A stretch of DNA of 64,000 nucleotides, taken from NCBI RefSeq assembly GCF_013030985.1, contig NZ_WPYP01000008.1:1-64000 (forward strand). Reading direction: 5' to 3'. The notes under the pieces were generated by a model. The model saw only the letters and a list, made by a program, of their open reading frames with translations. It did no database searches and had not been told where the DNA came from. Shown here piece by piece: positions 15,425-24,255 of the stretch; positions within the stretch are counted from its first letter, which is position 1, and every line of letters begins with the position of its first letter. Both the position numbers and the translations under genes were made by a program. The stretch is from Ruegeria arenilitoris. Its GTDB lineage: Bacteria; Pseudomonadota; Alphaproteobacteria; Rhodobacterales; Rhodobacteraceae.

Positions 15425-16197
15425 TCGGGGTCTCCGGTTGGTGTGTTGGTGGCAGGCAAGGTCCAGGCCAAACCGGGGCCGTCCAAAAGCCTGCGAAGCA
15501 TTTCTTGGGTAAAGGTCCAGATGTCTGGATCATGGACAAGATGGTGGGTCAATATCCCGAAAGGTTCGGCATTGTCGGTTCGACCTTCACGTCGGTCTCG
15601 CAGCATCTTGGTCGTTTGGTCAATCAGCCTGTCTGGGGCGATCAGCCCTCGTGTCCCCCGCCAGTCGATCGGGTCCAGATGGGTGTTGATCTGCTCCAAC
15701 CCGGGCACTGGCATTGGTGTCTTTCGCGGGGTAGTGGTGGAGACGACGCGATACCCCAGCCCTGGCAATTCGCGCACCACTTCGGTCGCGATCCGGTTCC
15801 AGGGGGGTACGAAGATCGGGCACAGCCTGTCACCGAACAGCCCGTGCAATCGCTCGAACCCCGCGCGCGCATCGGCAAGGATATCCGACTTCGGCCGGTG
15901 CAACCGGAACTCGGACTTCTTTTCCTCTGGCGGTGCGTGGTTTTGATGCGCCCAGCCATGCACAACCGGGATCAGCGCACTGCGCCGCCCGATATACTCC
16001 ACCAATCCGGCATCGGCATCGCGGGGGATGATCGCAAGGTGGACAGGCAGACCGAGGGTCCGGGTCAGCCCTGACAACGTCTCAAGCTGCGGCGTCACCG
16101 ATACCGCGTCATCGTCCCGCCACCACAGGGGCAGGGGCAGACCCTGCATCTGCCAGATGTCCAGCTCGGTTTCCAAGGGGCGCCAGTCGATGCTCAT
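15421..16197 (-). CDS. Polysaccharide deacetylase family protein
   Basis: NodB-like carbohydrate esterase of 258 aa. Recognisable parts are LPLWWRDDDAV (catalytic/metal Asp pair) near residue 25, VHGWAHQNH (metal His motif) near 80-90, FVPPWNRI near 130, and GILTHHLVHD near 215, matching the short deacetylases of sugar operons. The ATG at 16197 is preferred because it overlaps the upstream stop by 4 bp; a start seven codons earlier is possible. No signal peptide, so it probably acts on a cytoplasmic sugar intermediate. Confidence 0.85.
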   Translation of the reverse strand: MSIDWRPLETELDIWQMQGLPLPLWWRDDDAVSVTPQLETLSGLTRTLGLPVHLAIIPRDADAGLVEYIGRRSALIPVVHGWAHQNHAPPEEKKSEFRLHRPKSDILADARAGFERLHGLFGDRLCPIFVPPWNRIATEVVRELPGLGYRVVSTTTPRKTPMPVPGLEQINTHLDPIDWRGTRGLIAPDRLIDQTTKMLRDRREGRTDNAEPFGILTHHLVHDPDIWTFTQEMLRRLLDGPGLAWTLPATNTPTGDPE

Positions 16198-17333
16198 GCC
16201 TGCCCCCTCAAGGAACACGCAATCTCAACCGATCTGTCGGCCCCGTCAAAGCCCTTGGTGGATACCGGGCGGGAGCCTTCGGACATGACGGTGGCGACGG
16301 CCTGTGCCAAAGCCGCTCCATCAAGTTCCTTACTGGGTAATATTTCGATGGCGGGCAGGTTCGAGAGGCTCTGACCCCGCAGGCTCTGTTCGACCTCTTT
16401 GCCATCGTCGAACGGCACAAATACGGCGGGCGTCCCGGATTGCAGGATGTCCAGCGCGGTGTTGTAGCCGCACATACTGACCGAGGCTGCAGCAAGGGGC
16501 AGCATCTGCCGGAAATCGGGGCGTACGGGTTCAAGGGTAACCGGGGCATCGCCAACCAGCTTTTGCAGTTGTTCAATGCGCGCTGGGGCGTCCTGTCCGC
16601 CCACCAACAGGCGCCAGCGCCTGTTGGGCATCTTTCGGGCGGCCTCGATGGCCGCGTGAAAGATCGGCTGGCCCACCGAACCGCCACCCGCGCTGACCAG
16701 TATTTCGTCTTTGCCCATCGCGTCCGGGTGCGGCGCAGGGGCTTCGGGGGCTACAAAGCCGGTATAAAACAACCGCTCGCGCAGTTGGTCGGTCACTGGC
16801 CAACTGACCTCCAGCGGAACTATGCCGGGGTCGGAATGGACGAGAATGCCGTCATAGTATCTACGCACGATCTCTTCCGCGCGTTCCGCTTTCGAGGGCT
16901 TTGAAGGTGGTGCCAGAATGTCCCTGATCGATCCCAGAACAACCGGTCGGTGCGGTAGGGTGTGGGCTGCCTCCAATGCTGCGGTGAACTCGGAGGCCAA
17001 TGATCGGCGGCCAAAGGGGAACAACTCGGTGATCAGAACGTCAGGCGTAAAACTCTGAACGGCTTCAACCAGCGCGGCCTCGCGGGCTTCCAGATAGGCC
17101 GGGTCCGCAACGTCGCCACTTTGGGTCAGCAACCGGGTGAAATCGGTGCCATCCGATCGAAGCGGCGGCAGCCCCAGCAGGGTCATGCCGGAACTGTCCA
17201 GTTGCGGCGCAGGCATCCCACCCGTGACGACAAAGGTCTCATGCCCGGTGCGCAGAAAGGCACGGCCCAGTGTCAGCGCGCGGCTCAGATGTCCGGTACC
17301 TAACAGGTGCGTGACGACGATCATGACCTTCAT
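16194..17333 (-). CDS. GT28/MurG-like glycosyltransferase
   Basis: A 379-residue GT-B enzyme. The N-terminus has the acceptor-domain glycine loop VTHLLGTGHLSRAL, the linker region AGGGSVGQPI starts the donor domain (about residue 215), and the donor site shows MCGYNTALDILQSGTPAVFVPF. This arrangement resembles MurG/UDP-sugar transferases. It shares the pattern with the gene at 20231, suggesting a paralogous pair. It overlaps both neighbours by 4-5 bp. Sugar donor and acceptor cannot be told. Confidence 0.85.
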   Translation of the reverse strand: MKVMIVVTHLLGTGHLSRALTLGRAFLRTGHETFVVTGGMPAPQLDSSGMTLLGLPPLRSDGTDFTRLLTQSGDVADPAYLEAREAALVEAVQSFTPDVLITELFPFGRRSLASEFTAALEAAHTLPHRPVVLGSIRDILAPPSKPSKAERAEEIVRRYYDGILVHSDPGIVPLEVSWPVTDQLRERLFYTGFVAPEAPAPHPDAMGKDEILVSAGGGSVGQPIFHAAIEAARKMPNRRWRLLVGGQDAPARIEQLQKLVGDAPVTLEPVRPDFRQMLPLAAASVSMCGYNTALDILQSGTPAVFVPFDDGKEVEQSLRGQSLSNLPAIEILPSKELDGAALAQAVATVMSEGSRPVSTKGFDGADRSVEIACSLRGQA

Positions 17334-17914
17334 GAGGAGGCCTCGGGTCTGATCAGGCGAATGGGTTCGGGCAGGGGCGTCATATTCGACATATCAACGA
17401 TATACATGCGGTTGCGCTTGATTTTGAAGGGAGCGGGACCGTCGAAATCCCAACCCCAGGCCCGGGCCAGAATGACTCGCATGATCCCGATGTGGCAGAC
17501 CGCAACCGTATCGCCCGACAGGCTTTTCAACCAGGGCTGCAGCCGGGTCCAAACCTCGGCCGGGGTTTCGCCGCTTGGGGGGCGGTACTCCCATCCCCAG
17601 TCCTCGATATGCCGATAACCGCTGTCGGGGTCGGCTATCAGATCGACTCCGCGCAGACCTTCCCAATCGCCCCAGTTCATTTCGGTCAACGCATCCGAGG
17701 TCAACGGATCGCGCCCGGCCACCAGACGGGCGGTTTCACTGGCGCGCTGCAACGGGCTGGACCAGAGGGTCGCTCCGTCCCACGGCGCGGGCAGCTGCGT
17801 GGCGGCCAGTTCTGCCCGGGCCTCTTCATCCAGTGGAATGTCGCTTCGCCCCTGAATGCGGCCCGCGCGGTTCCAATGTGTGTGTCCGTGTCGTAACAAG
17901 GCCAGCCGGGTCAT
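17330..17914 (-). CDS. Histidine phosphatase family protein
   Basis: Phosphoglycerate-mutase-like phosphatase of 194 aa. The N-terminal RHG motif LLRHGHTHWN carries the catalytic His; WSSPLQRASETA, MNWGDWEG and the second His in VAVCHIGIMR complete the active site. The start at 17914 overlaps the upstream stop (ATGA) and is preferred to one 12 codons earlier. Set inside a glycosyltransferase operon, it may dephosphorylate a sugar or lipid phosphate intermediate, which is inference. Confidence 0.88.
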   Translation of the reverse strand: MTRLALLRHGHTHWNRAGRIQGRSDIPLDEEARAELAATQLPAPWDGATLWSSPLQRASETARLVAGRDPLTSDALTEMNWGDWEGLRGVDLIADPDSGYRHIEDWGWEYRPPSGETPAEVWTRLQPWLKSLSGDTVAVCHIGIMRVILARAWGWDFDGPAPFKIKRNRMYIVDMSNMTPLPEPIRLIRPEASS

Positions 17915-18987
17915 TGGGCGGCCTCCACCAAAGGGCGGGCGGCCTGCCAAAAACGATCTGTGGCGGCTGGCATCAGATGGCGTTCGGCCATCCGTGCGCG
18001 GGCTTCGGCCCCCTGTGACAGACGAAGGTTCTGGTCACCCAGCAAAGTGCGAAGCCGCGCGGCCAACCCTTCCGGCCCAGCCTCAATCGAAGGGTACTCG
18101 GACGGGGTCAGCACATCCCGTACGCCGGGCCGATCCTGAGCGACAACCGGCACGCCACTGACCTGCGCTTCAAGGTAGATCATGCCGTAGGCCTCGTTGA
18201 CGCCGGGCCAGACCAGAACGGAAGCCTCGGCGTAGAGCGCCCGAAGGGCATCACGGTCGCATTGCCCCAAAAACCGAACCTTTGGGCCGAACGGAGCCAT
18301 CAGGGCCTTGACCTCGGACCTGGCGGGGCCGTCGCCCGCGATGTTCAGGGTCCAGTCGCCGGGCAAAAATGCAAGTGTTTGTGCAAGAAGGGTATAGGAC
18401 GCCAGCTTGTCGCCGTGCCGCATCATGCCGACCGTCAGCATCGGTCCATCGCAGGTCGAGGCGGGCGGCAGTTCCGACAAGGGCAGAAAAGGGGGCAGCT
18501 CCACAAGGCGCTGTTCCCCGTGTCGTTCCCGTTCCAGCGTGATCAGATCATTGGCGGTGTGGTAGAAGATCACCTGTGCCGCGTCGCAGGCGTCATGCGC
18601 GGCCTTTGCAAACCCGGCCCAGGGACCGTTCAGGCGGCTGGTTGCGCGGGTGCTCTCCAGCTGGACATAAGGGATATTCCGCGCCTTGCAGACGTGGGGA
18701 CCCAGAAGATCCGGTGCCTTGTAATAGTTGTGATAGGTCACCCACAGGGCTGTGTCCGGTGGCAGGTCGTTGATCAAACGCTGGGCCTCGGTATCTGCTT
18801 CGGCACGTAATGCCGCCTGCGCCTGCGTGTCCCCGACCTTGTCATAGATGCGCAGCCGCGAGGCCAGCTGGACCATGTCACCTTGTGCCCCAATCGCCTG
18901 CATCAGGTTGCGCGCCATCTCGCGGTCGCCTGACGGCACCGGGCTGTCGGGCGCCTTCATTGGCGTGTAAAAGGCGACCCTTGCCAT
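17911..18987 (-). CDS. GT4-family glycosyltransferase
   Basis: A 358-residue GT-B fold enzyme. The N-terminus (VAFYTPMKAPDSPVPSGDREMARNL) is typical of GT4 acceptor domains. The donor half contains LNIAGDGPARSEV, VRFLGQCDRDALRALYAEASVLVWPG and the E-x7-E motif region NEAYGMIYLEAQVSGVPVV. The start overlaps the upstream stop as TGATG. Third gene of the seven-gene operon; specificity unknown. Confidence 0.87.
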   Translation of the reverse strand: MARVAFYTPMKAPDSPVPSGDREMARNLMQAIGAQGDMVQLASRLRIYDKVGDTQAQAALRAEADTEAQRLINDLPPDTALWVTYHNYYKAPDLLGPHVCKARNIPYVQLESTRATSRLNGPWAGFAKAAHDACDAAQVIFYHTANDLITLERERHGEQRLVELPPFLPLSELPPASTCDGPMLTVGMMRHGDKLASYTLLAQTLAFLPGDWTLNIAGDGPARSEVKALMAPFGPKVRFLGQCDRDALRALYAEASVLVWPGVNEAYGMIYLEAQVSGVPVVAQDRPGVRDVLTPSEYPSIEAGPEGLAARLRTLLGDQNLRLSQGAEARARMAERHLMPAATDRFWQAARPLVEAAQ

Positions 18988-20234
18988 CAGACCGTGTCCG
19001 CACCCAGCGCGCGCAGCCGTTCTGACAGGCGGGCGATTCCGGGGGCCATGCGAAACTCGGCTATCAGGCGGTCATAGGCGGCGGTGGCCATCGATGCGGT
19101 TTGCCCGGGTGCTGAGGCCATGTTGGTGATGGCCGAGGCCAGCGCGGCGGGGTCGTCGTCTGACAAGACGCCTTGAACGCCAGTTTCGATAAACTCGGGA
19201 ATGGCCGACACTGGCGTTGACAAGATCGGCAACAGTTGCGATGCCGCCTCCATCAGCACGTTGGGCAGCCCGTCGCGGTCTCCGTCAGCGGCAATCCGGC
19301 TGGGCAGCACGAACAGGTCGGACGCGCGCATCGCCGCGATCACCTCGGGCTGGTCGCATGCGCCTTTCCATGTGATCCGATGCGATACGCCCGCAGCCTC
19401 GGCCCGGGTGCGCAGGGTGTCGCTGAGTGTGCCGCCGCCGATATGGGTCCAGTGCCAGTCCAGCGTGTCCGGCAGCATGGCGAAAGCATCGATCAGACGG
19501 TCAAAACCCTTTTTTTCGACCAGACGACCGACCGACAGCATGTGAAACGGTGCATCCGGTGTGCGCTGGGCGCGGTCCGGCGGGGCGGGGAAACGGGCCA
19601 GGTCCAGCCCGTGATAGATCAGGTCAACGCGCGCCGGATCATCGGCAAGGCTGCGCAGATGTTCGGCCCCGATGGCGGTGCAGGTCGCGCCAAAGGCCGC
19701 GCCATGGGTCTGCGCCTGCAGCTTCTCAGTCTTTTCCCAGTCGGGCGAAGTCCAGATGTCTTTGGCATGGGCCGAAAAGCTCCACGGCAGGCCGCGCATG
19801 ATGGCGGCGTAGCGCGCGACCGAGGACGGGGTGTGCATGAAATGCGCGTACATCACCCTTGTCGCCGCAGGCAGTTCGGCGGCCAGAACGCAGGCCTGAC
19901 CAAAACGACGGATGCGGTTGTGGGTCGGATCACGGCGCAGGTCGGCGCGCCAGACCCGGTAGGCCTCGGCATATCCCGGCAGCGCCTGCGCCACCTGTCG
20001 CGCGGCCCAGACGCGCTGCGGCTCTTCGTATAGGTATTCGGGCAGGTAGCGTACCTGCCCCCGGAACCGGTCGTGCAGCGGGTGCCGCTTTACGTCGGTC
20101 GGGTGGCGCAGGGACCAGATGTCAAAGCTGTGCCCGGCCTCTTGCAAGGCGACGAGTTCCTGCGCGATGAACGTCTCGGACAGGCGCGGCCATCCCTTGA
20201 CCAGCACCGCCAGTTTCGGCTGAGGCAGTGTCAT
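18987..20234 (-). CDS. GT4-family glycosyltransferase (colanic-acid-type)
   Basis: A 415-residue GT-B enzyme similar in layout to WcaL/AmsK-type transferases: LVKGWPRLSETFIAQEL at the N-terminus, MYAHFMHTPSSVA, HAKDIW, then a donor domain with LSVGRLVEKKGFDRLIDA and the E-x7-E region DGLPNVLMEAASQLLPIL. It overlaps the upstream transferase by 4 bp. Substrates unknown. Confidence 0.88.
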   Translation of the reverse strand: MTLPQPKLAVLVKGWPRLSETFIAQELVALQEAGHSFDIWSLRHPTDVKRHPLHDRFRGQVRYLPEYLYEEPQRVWAARQVAQALPGYAEAYRVWRADLRRDPTHNRIRRFGQACVLAAELPAATRVMYAHFMHTPSSVARYAAIMRGLPWSFSAHAKDIWTSPDWEKTEKLQAQTHGAAFGATCTAIGAEHLRSLADDPARVDLIYHGLDLARFPAPPDRAQRTPDAPFHMLSVGRLVEKKGFDRLIDAFAMLPDTLDWHWTHIGGGTLSDTLRTRAEAAGVSHRITWKGACDQPEVIAAMRASDLFVLPSRIAADGDRDGLPNVLMEAASQLLPILSTPVSAIPEFIETGVQGVLSDDDPAALASAITNMASAPGQTASMATAAYDRLIAEFRMAPGIARLSERLRALGADTV

Positions 20235-21445
20235 CCGGTGGCCCGTTCCTGTTCCTGGCTCAGCAGGGCGTCAACCCGGTCGGTGACGTAGTCCAGCCCG
20301 TCCAGCAGCCCGCCTTGGATGGCCTGCGATGGCAGGGGCAGGTGCGGAAGGCTGCGGATCGCCTGTATCATCGAGTCTGGGCTCAAACCATCACGGTTTT
20401 CGTCCAGCATCCGGACAAGGCCCAGACCTTCGGCGCGCGAGGCACGGATCCACTGTTCCAGCCGTGGTGTCGTGCGGGGCACGATGACAGCGCGTTTGTC
20501 AAATGACAGAACCTCGCAGAACGTGTTGTAGCCGCCCATACAGACCACCCCGGCGGCCCCGGCGAACAGCGTTTCGATCTGGGATTCAAAGCCTACTGCG
20601 GTCACCCGCCCGTTCAACGCGGCAACGCGGGTCTCAAATTCCTCGCGCAGCTCGCCGGACAAGAAGGGGCCATAGACCAGTACCGCGCGCGGCGACAGGG
20701 TCGGGTCCTTTTCATAGGCCGAGAGGACAAGGTTTACCATCGCCTTGCCGTCACCACCGCCACCCGGTGTGATCAGGATATAGGGTTGTTCAGGTGGTTC
20801 CCCGACCGGACCGAGATCGCGGCGCAGGTAGCCTGTCCAGTGAATGCGCGACTGCGCCGCATGGCTGAGCGGCAGGCCCTGAGTCGGGTCATAGATCGAG
20901 CGCAGCCCATAGACCCAGATTTCGTCATAGAAACGCTCGGTCGCTGCCAAGGCCTCTTTCCGCTCCCACTCGGCGGCCAGAACCTCGGGTTCGTCCAGCA
21001 CGTCGCGCAAACCCAGCACCAGCTTGGTGCGCTGCGAATGCAGCAGGGTTTCCAGTGTCGGCAGCAACTCGCCGCGAAAGCCGGTGGGTTCTTTATCGAC
21101 GATCAGCATATCGGGGTCGAATTGTTGCACGGCGGTCTGGATCAGGCCCGCGCGCAGCTCGGTCACCTCTTCGATCCCCATGCCGATTGTCCGGGCCGCG
21201 TAAGACCCGTCAGCACGTTTGGTCACGCCTGGAAGGCGCACATGGTCGACCCGGCGCGGAAAGGTGAAACGCCCGGCCACCGGGGACCCGGTCAGGATCA
21301 GGGCGGATGCCTCGGGGTTGGCCTGCGTTATGGCTGCGGCCAAGGCGCGCGATCTGCGCAGATGCCCCAATCCGAACGTATCGTGGCTGTAGAAAAGGAT
21401 GCGCGGCGCCCGGCCGGTGGTGTCGTTTTGTATTCCTAGGCTCAT
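20231..21445 (-). CDS. GT28/MurG-like glycosyltransferase, first gene of glycan operon
   Basis: A 404-residue GT-B protein with FYSHDTFGLGHLRRSRAL near residue 20, ITPGGGGDGKAMV at the start of the donor domain (about 240), and MGGYNTFCEVLSFDKRAVIVPR at the donor site. It resembles the gene at 16194 and MurG-like enzymes. It leads the operon; the 357-bp gap upstream must hold the promoter, shared divergently with the MscS-like channel gene. Confidence 0.86.
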   Translation of the reverse strand: MSLGIQNDTTGRAPRILFYSHDTFGLGHLRRSRALAAAITQANPEASALILTGSPVAGRFTFPRRVDHVRLPGVTKRADGSYAARTIGMGIEEVTELRAGLIQTAVQQFDPDMLIVDKEPTGFRGELLPTLETLLHSQRTKLVLGLRDVLDEPEVLAAEWERKEALAATERFYDEIWVYGLRSIYDPTQGLPLSHAAQSRIHWTGYLRRDLGPVGEPPEQPYILITPGGGGDGKAMVNLVLSAYEKDPTLSPRAVLVYGPFLSGELREEFETRVAALNGRVTAVGFESQIETLFAGAAGVVCMGGYNTFCEVLSFDKRAVIVPRTTPRLEQWIRASRAEGLGLVRMLDENRDGLSPDSMIQAIRSLPHLPLPSQAIQGGLLDGLDYVTDRVDALLSQEQERATG

Positions 21446-21802
21446 GCCTTCGCCTGTCGTGTTTCTCGGTGCAAATCCGCGCGTTTACACCCGTTACCGT
21501 ATATTCTTTGCTGTCGCTTGCCAAAGGGTGTGATGCGATTGTGCAAAATCAACAAGCATTGCGAAATGGCAACATCCGACGCTTCCGGATTTGCAGATGT
21601 TCCCACCCCTGATGCGACCATTCCATCCAATATGCCGGATTGGTCATATTCAGTTTTTTCGAGGTTGCAAACACCCAAGTCGCCATCATTGCACCGGGAA
21701 CACGAATTGACACGATCTTGGGAGTTGAAAGGCTGAATATTTGAATACACTCAGGCGCTTCGGTAACCTGTGGTGCATCACGCGGATTGGACGAATAACT
21801 CG
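21446..21802. other. Divergent 357-bp intergenic region
   Basis: Somewhat AT-richer than its surroundings and without a convincing gene. It must carry promoters for the minus-strand glycan operon and the plus-strand channel gene. A TTGACA occurs at 21707-21712 and GAATAT at 21735-21740, but the 22-bp spacing is too long for a confident promoter. A minus-strand frame of 102 codons lacks coding character. Confidence 0.5.
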
Positions 21803-24166
21803 ATGAAACTTAAACTATTTGCTGGGATGGCCCTGTTGATCTGGGCGTTTGCAGCGGCCTTTGTCACCGGAGCGGCGGCGCAGACGTCTTTGATCCCGGG
21901 ATACAATTCGGAATCCGGTTCCGAAGCTGACACAAACGCCGAAGGTGATCTGGCCGCCGCCATACGGGCCGCGACCGAGGCCGGCGCCAGCGTGATCGTC
22001 ATCGACAGCACGGGGCAGGTCGTGTCCTCGGGCGATGCCGGCGCCGCAGCGGATGAGCCCCATGATCCGATGGCCGAAGGCTCGCAGCTGATGAAGGCGC
22101 AAGAGAGGTTCTCGAAATTCCGCGAGTCGATGGAGTCGCGGTTGCAGGCCTTGCCCTATTCGATCTTCGAAGTGCAATACATCCTGCGCCAGACCAGCCC
22201 CGATGGCCGTATTCAGACCTATGTCGAGGTCTTGCTGTTGAATGTTCTGCTGCTGCTGCTGGGGCGCTGGCTGTCCACCGAGATTTATGGCAAGCGCATG
22301 GCCAAAAAGCTTGTCGTGGCGCGGTCCAAGGAAAATCCGCAAGGTTATCGCGAAAAGATGCCGTTTCTTGTGTTCCGCTTTTTCATGGGCATTGGGGCCA
22401 CGATCTTTGCGATGCTGATGGCGCTGATTGTTGGGTATCTGTTCTTTGGTGAGGCCGAGGATATCTCGATCCAGTTCACGGTCACGGCGGTTTTCACGGC
22501 GTTTTTCCTGTCGCGCACGGTGTCGGACCTGTGGCGCATGGTGCTGTCGCCCTATCTGAGCCAGTACCGCTTGCCGCCTTTCTCGGACCGGGATGCAAAG
22601 CGGCTGTATTTCTGGGCTTCGGCAATTGCGACTTATGATATCTCGGTCGCGCTGTTTGCCACCTGGGTCGCGGATTTCGGGCTGAACTACAACGTCTACG
22701 CTATGGTCTATGGCGGCCTGACCATGTTCGGCGCGCTGGGCAATGTGTTGATGATCCTGTTCAACGCCCGCGCCATTTCGAACGCCATTCGCGGCGGGCG
22801 GGCACCGGGTCAGGTGTCGTGGATTTCGCGGTTCATCTCATTCGCCTGGGCTCCAGTGCTGATCGTTTACATCGTGTTCAGCTGGTTCAAACTGGCGGTC
22901 GATCTGGTGCTTGAGAATGAAAACTCGCTACCGATTGTGGCCAGCAGCTATGCGATTTTCATGTCGGTGGTCGTGGCCTACGGGGCGATGAATTACCTGT
23001 TGGAGCGTTACTTCGACCGTAATCGTCAGATCGAAGACTTGAACACCACGGCCGTTGAAGAAGCTGAAGAACATGTCGAGACGCCAGAGGCTGAGAGGCG
23101 TCTACATTCGATCCTGACATATGAGGATCTGGCCCGTCGCGTGGCGGGCATCCTGGCCTTTGTGGTTGGTCTTTATGCGTTGGTGGTGATCTGGAATCCC
23201 GAAGCCAGCTGGAGCGAAGACCTGCCGGTCGAGCGCGCGCTGGATGTAATGGTCATCCTGTTCATTGGCTACATCCTGTTCCATTTCTTCCGCATTTGGA
23301 TAGACTCGAAAATCGCCGAGGAAACCGTCGATGCCGGTGAAGAGGCCGAATTGGGTGATGAGGGCGGTGAAAGCGGACAAAGCCGTCTGGCCACGCTGCT
23401 GCCGCTGTTCCGCGGGGCGATCCTGGCCGTCGTTGTTGTCACCATCGTTCTGATTGTGTTGATGGAGCTGGGTATCAATGTCAGCCCGCTGTTCGCCGGT
23501 GCCGGTGTGGTGGGTCTGGCTGTGGGATTCGGGTCTCAAACGCTGGTGCGCGATATATTCTCGGGGGCGTTCTTCCTGATGGATGATGCCTTTCGCAAAG
23601 GGGAATATATCGACATCGGGGACGTGAAAGGGACAGTCGAAAAGATCTCGGTCCGGTCCTTCCAGCTGCGTCACCATCTGGGCGCGCTGAATACGATCCC
23701 ATTTGGCGAGATCAAGGTGCTGACCAACTATTCCCGTGATTGGGTGATCATGAAGCTGCCGTTGCGCGTGACCTATGACACTGATGTCGAGAAGGTGCGG
23801 AAGCTGATCAAGAAACTGGGTCAGGAATTGCTGAGCGACCCGGTGATCGGTGACAACTTCATCCAGCCATTGAAGTCGCAGGGTGTGATCGAGATGCAGG
23901 ATTCCGCGATGATCATCCGGGTCAAGTTTATGACCAAGCCCGGCGATCAGTGGTTGGTGCGCAAGAGAGTTTATCAGGATATCCGCGAGCTGTTCGCGCG
24001 GGAAGGTATCAAGTTTGCCCATCGCGAAGTCACCGTGCGATTGGCCGAAGGTAAAGAACCTGAGGATCTGACGCCGAAACAGCGCGAGGCCGTGACAGGC
24101 GCTGTGCAGGCGGCAATTGACGAGGACTACCTGGACGATATCGGCCCCGGAGGGGATGACCGCTAG
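21803..24166 (+). CDS. Large MscS-type mechanosensitive channel protein
   Basis: A 787-residue inner-membrane protein. A signal peptide (about residues 1-27, ending GAAAQ) precedes a low-complexity Ala/Glu-rich periplasmic segment, many membrane helices (about residues 140-545), and a C-terminal MscS domain. The pore helix and beta-domain are visible at about 555-645 (LFAGAGVVGLAVGFGSQTLVRDIFSG, GEYIDIGDVKGTVEKISVRSF, TIPFGEI). An acidic linker precedes the pore. The ATG at 21803 is chosen for the signal peptide. It probably releases osmolytes on hypo-osmotic shock. Confidence 0.9.
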   Translation: MKLKLFAGMALLIWAFAAAFVTGAAAQTSLIPGYNSESGSEADTNAEGDLAAAIRAATEAGASVIVIDSTGQVVSSGDAGAAADEPHDPMAEGSQLMKAQERFSKFRESMESRLQALPYSIFEVQYILRQTSPDGRIQTYVEVLLLNVLLLLLGRWLSTEIYGKRMAKKLVVARSKENPQGYREKMPFLVFRFFMGIGATIFAMLMALIVGYLFFGEAEDISIQFTVTAVFTAFFLSRTVSDLWRMVLSPYLSQYRLPPFSDRDAKRLYFWASAIATYDISVALFATWVADFGLNYNVYAMVYGGLTMFGALGNVLMILFNARAISNAIRGGRAPGQVSWISRFISFAWAPVLIVYIVFSWFKLAVDLVLENENSLPIVASSYAIFMSVVVAYGAMNYLLERYFDRNRQIEDLNTTAVEEAEEHVETPEAERRLHSILTYEDLARRVAGILAFVVGLYALVVIWNPEASWSEDLPVERALDVMVILFIGYILFHFFRIWIDSKIAEETVDAGEEAELGDEGGESGQSRLATLLPLFRGAILAVVVVTIVLIVLMELGINVSPLFAGAGVVGLAVGFGSQTLVRDIFSGAFFLMDDAFRKGEYIDIGDVKGTVEKISVRSFQLRHHLGALNTIPFGEIKVLTNYSRDWVIMKLPLRVTYDTDVEKVRKLIKKLGQELLSDPVIGDNFIQPLKSQGVIEMQDSAMIIRVKFMTKPGDQWLVRKRVYQDIRELFAREGIKFAHREVTVRLAEGKEPEDLTPKQREAVTGAVQAAIDEDYLDDIGPGGDDR

Positions 24167-24248
24167 GGGGCGGCTCCCGCCCCTTTGGGTTGCGTCTCTG
24201 ACAAGACGCGCCCCAAAGCGTTGGGCCGGGCCGCGCGTACCGCGCGGC
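24166..24248. repeat. Four consecutive hairpins between mscS-like gene and CoA-transferase gene
   Basis: GGGGCGG/CCGCCCC (24167-24183) followed by TTT can act as terminator of the channel gene. Then come GCGTCT/AGACGC (24192-24209), CCCAA/TTGGG (24212-24225) and GCCGCGCG-TAC-CGCGCGGC (24230-24248). The convergent CoA-transferase gene ends at 24256, so these may terminate both strands. Words shared with 6936-6990 suggest a REP-like element. Confidence 0.6.
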
Positions 24249-24255
24249 GGGTGTG

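Noticed and set aside
21707..21740. TTGACA and GAATAT as promoter of the MscS-like gene
   Set aside because: The 22-bp spacing is well outside the sigma-70 range; kept only as a note.
21442..21750. Minus-strand frame of 102 codons in the 357-bp intergenic region
   Set aside because: No ribosome site, no domain, mixed composition; the region is better read as a divergent promoter.
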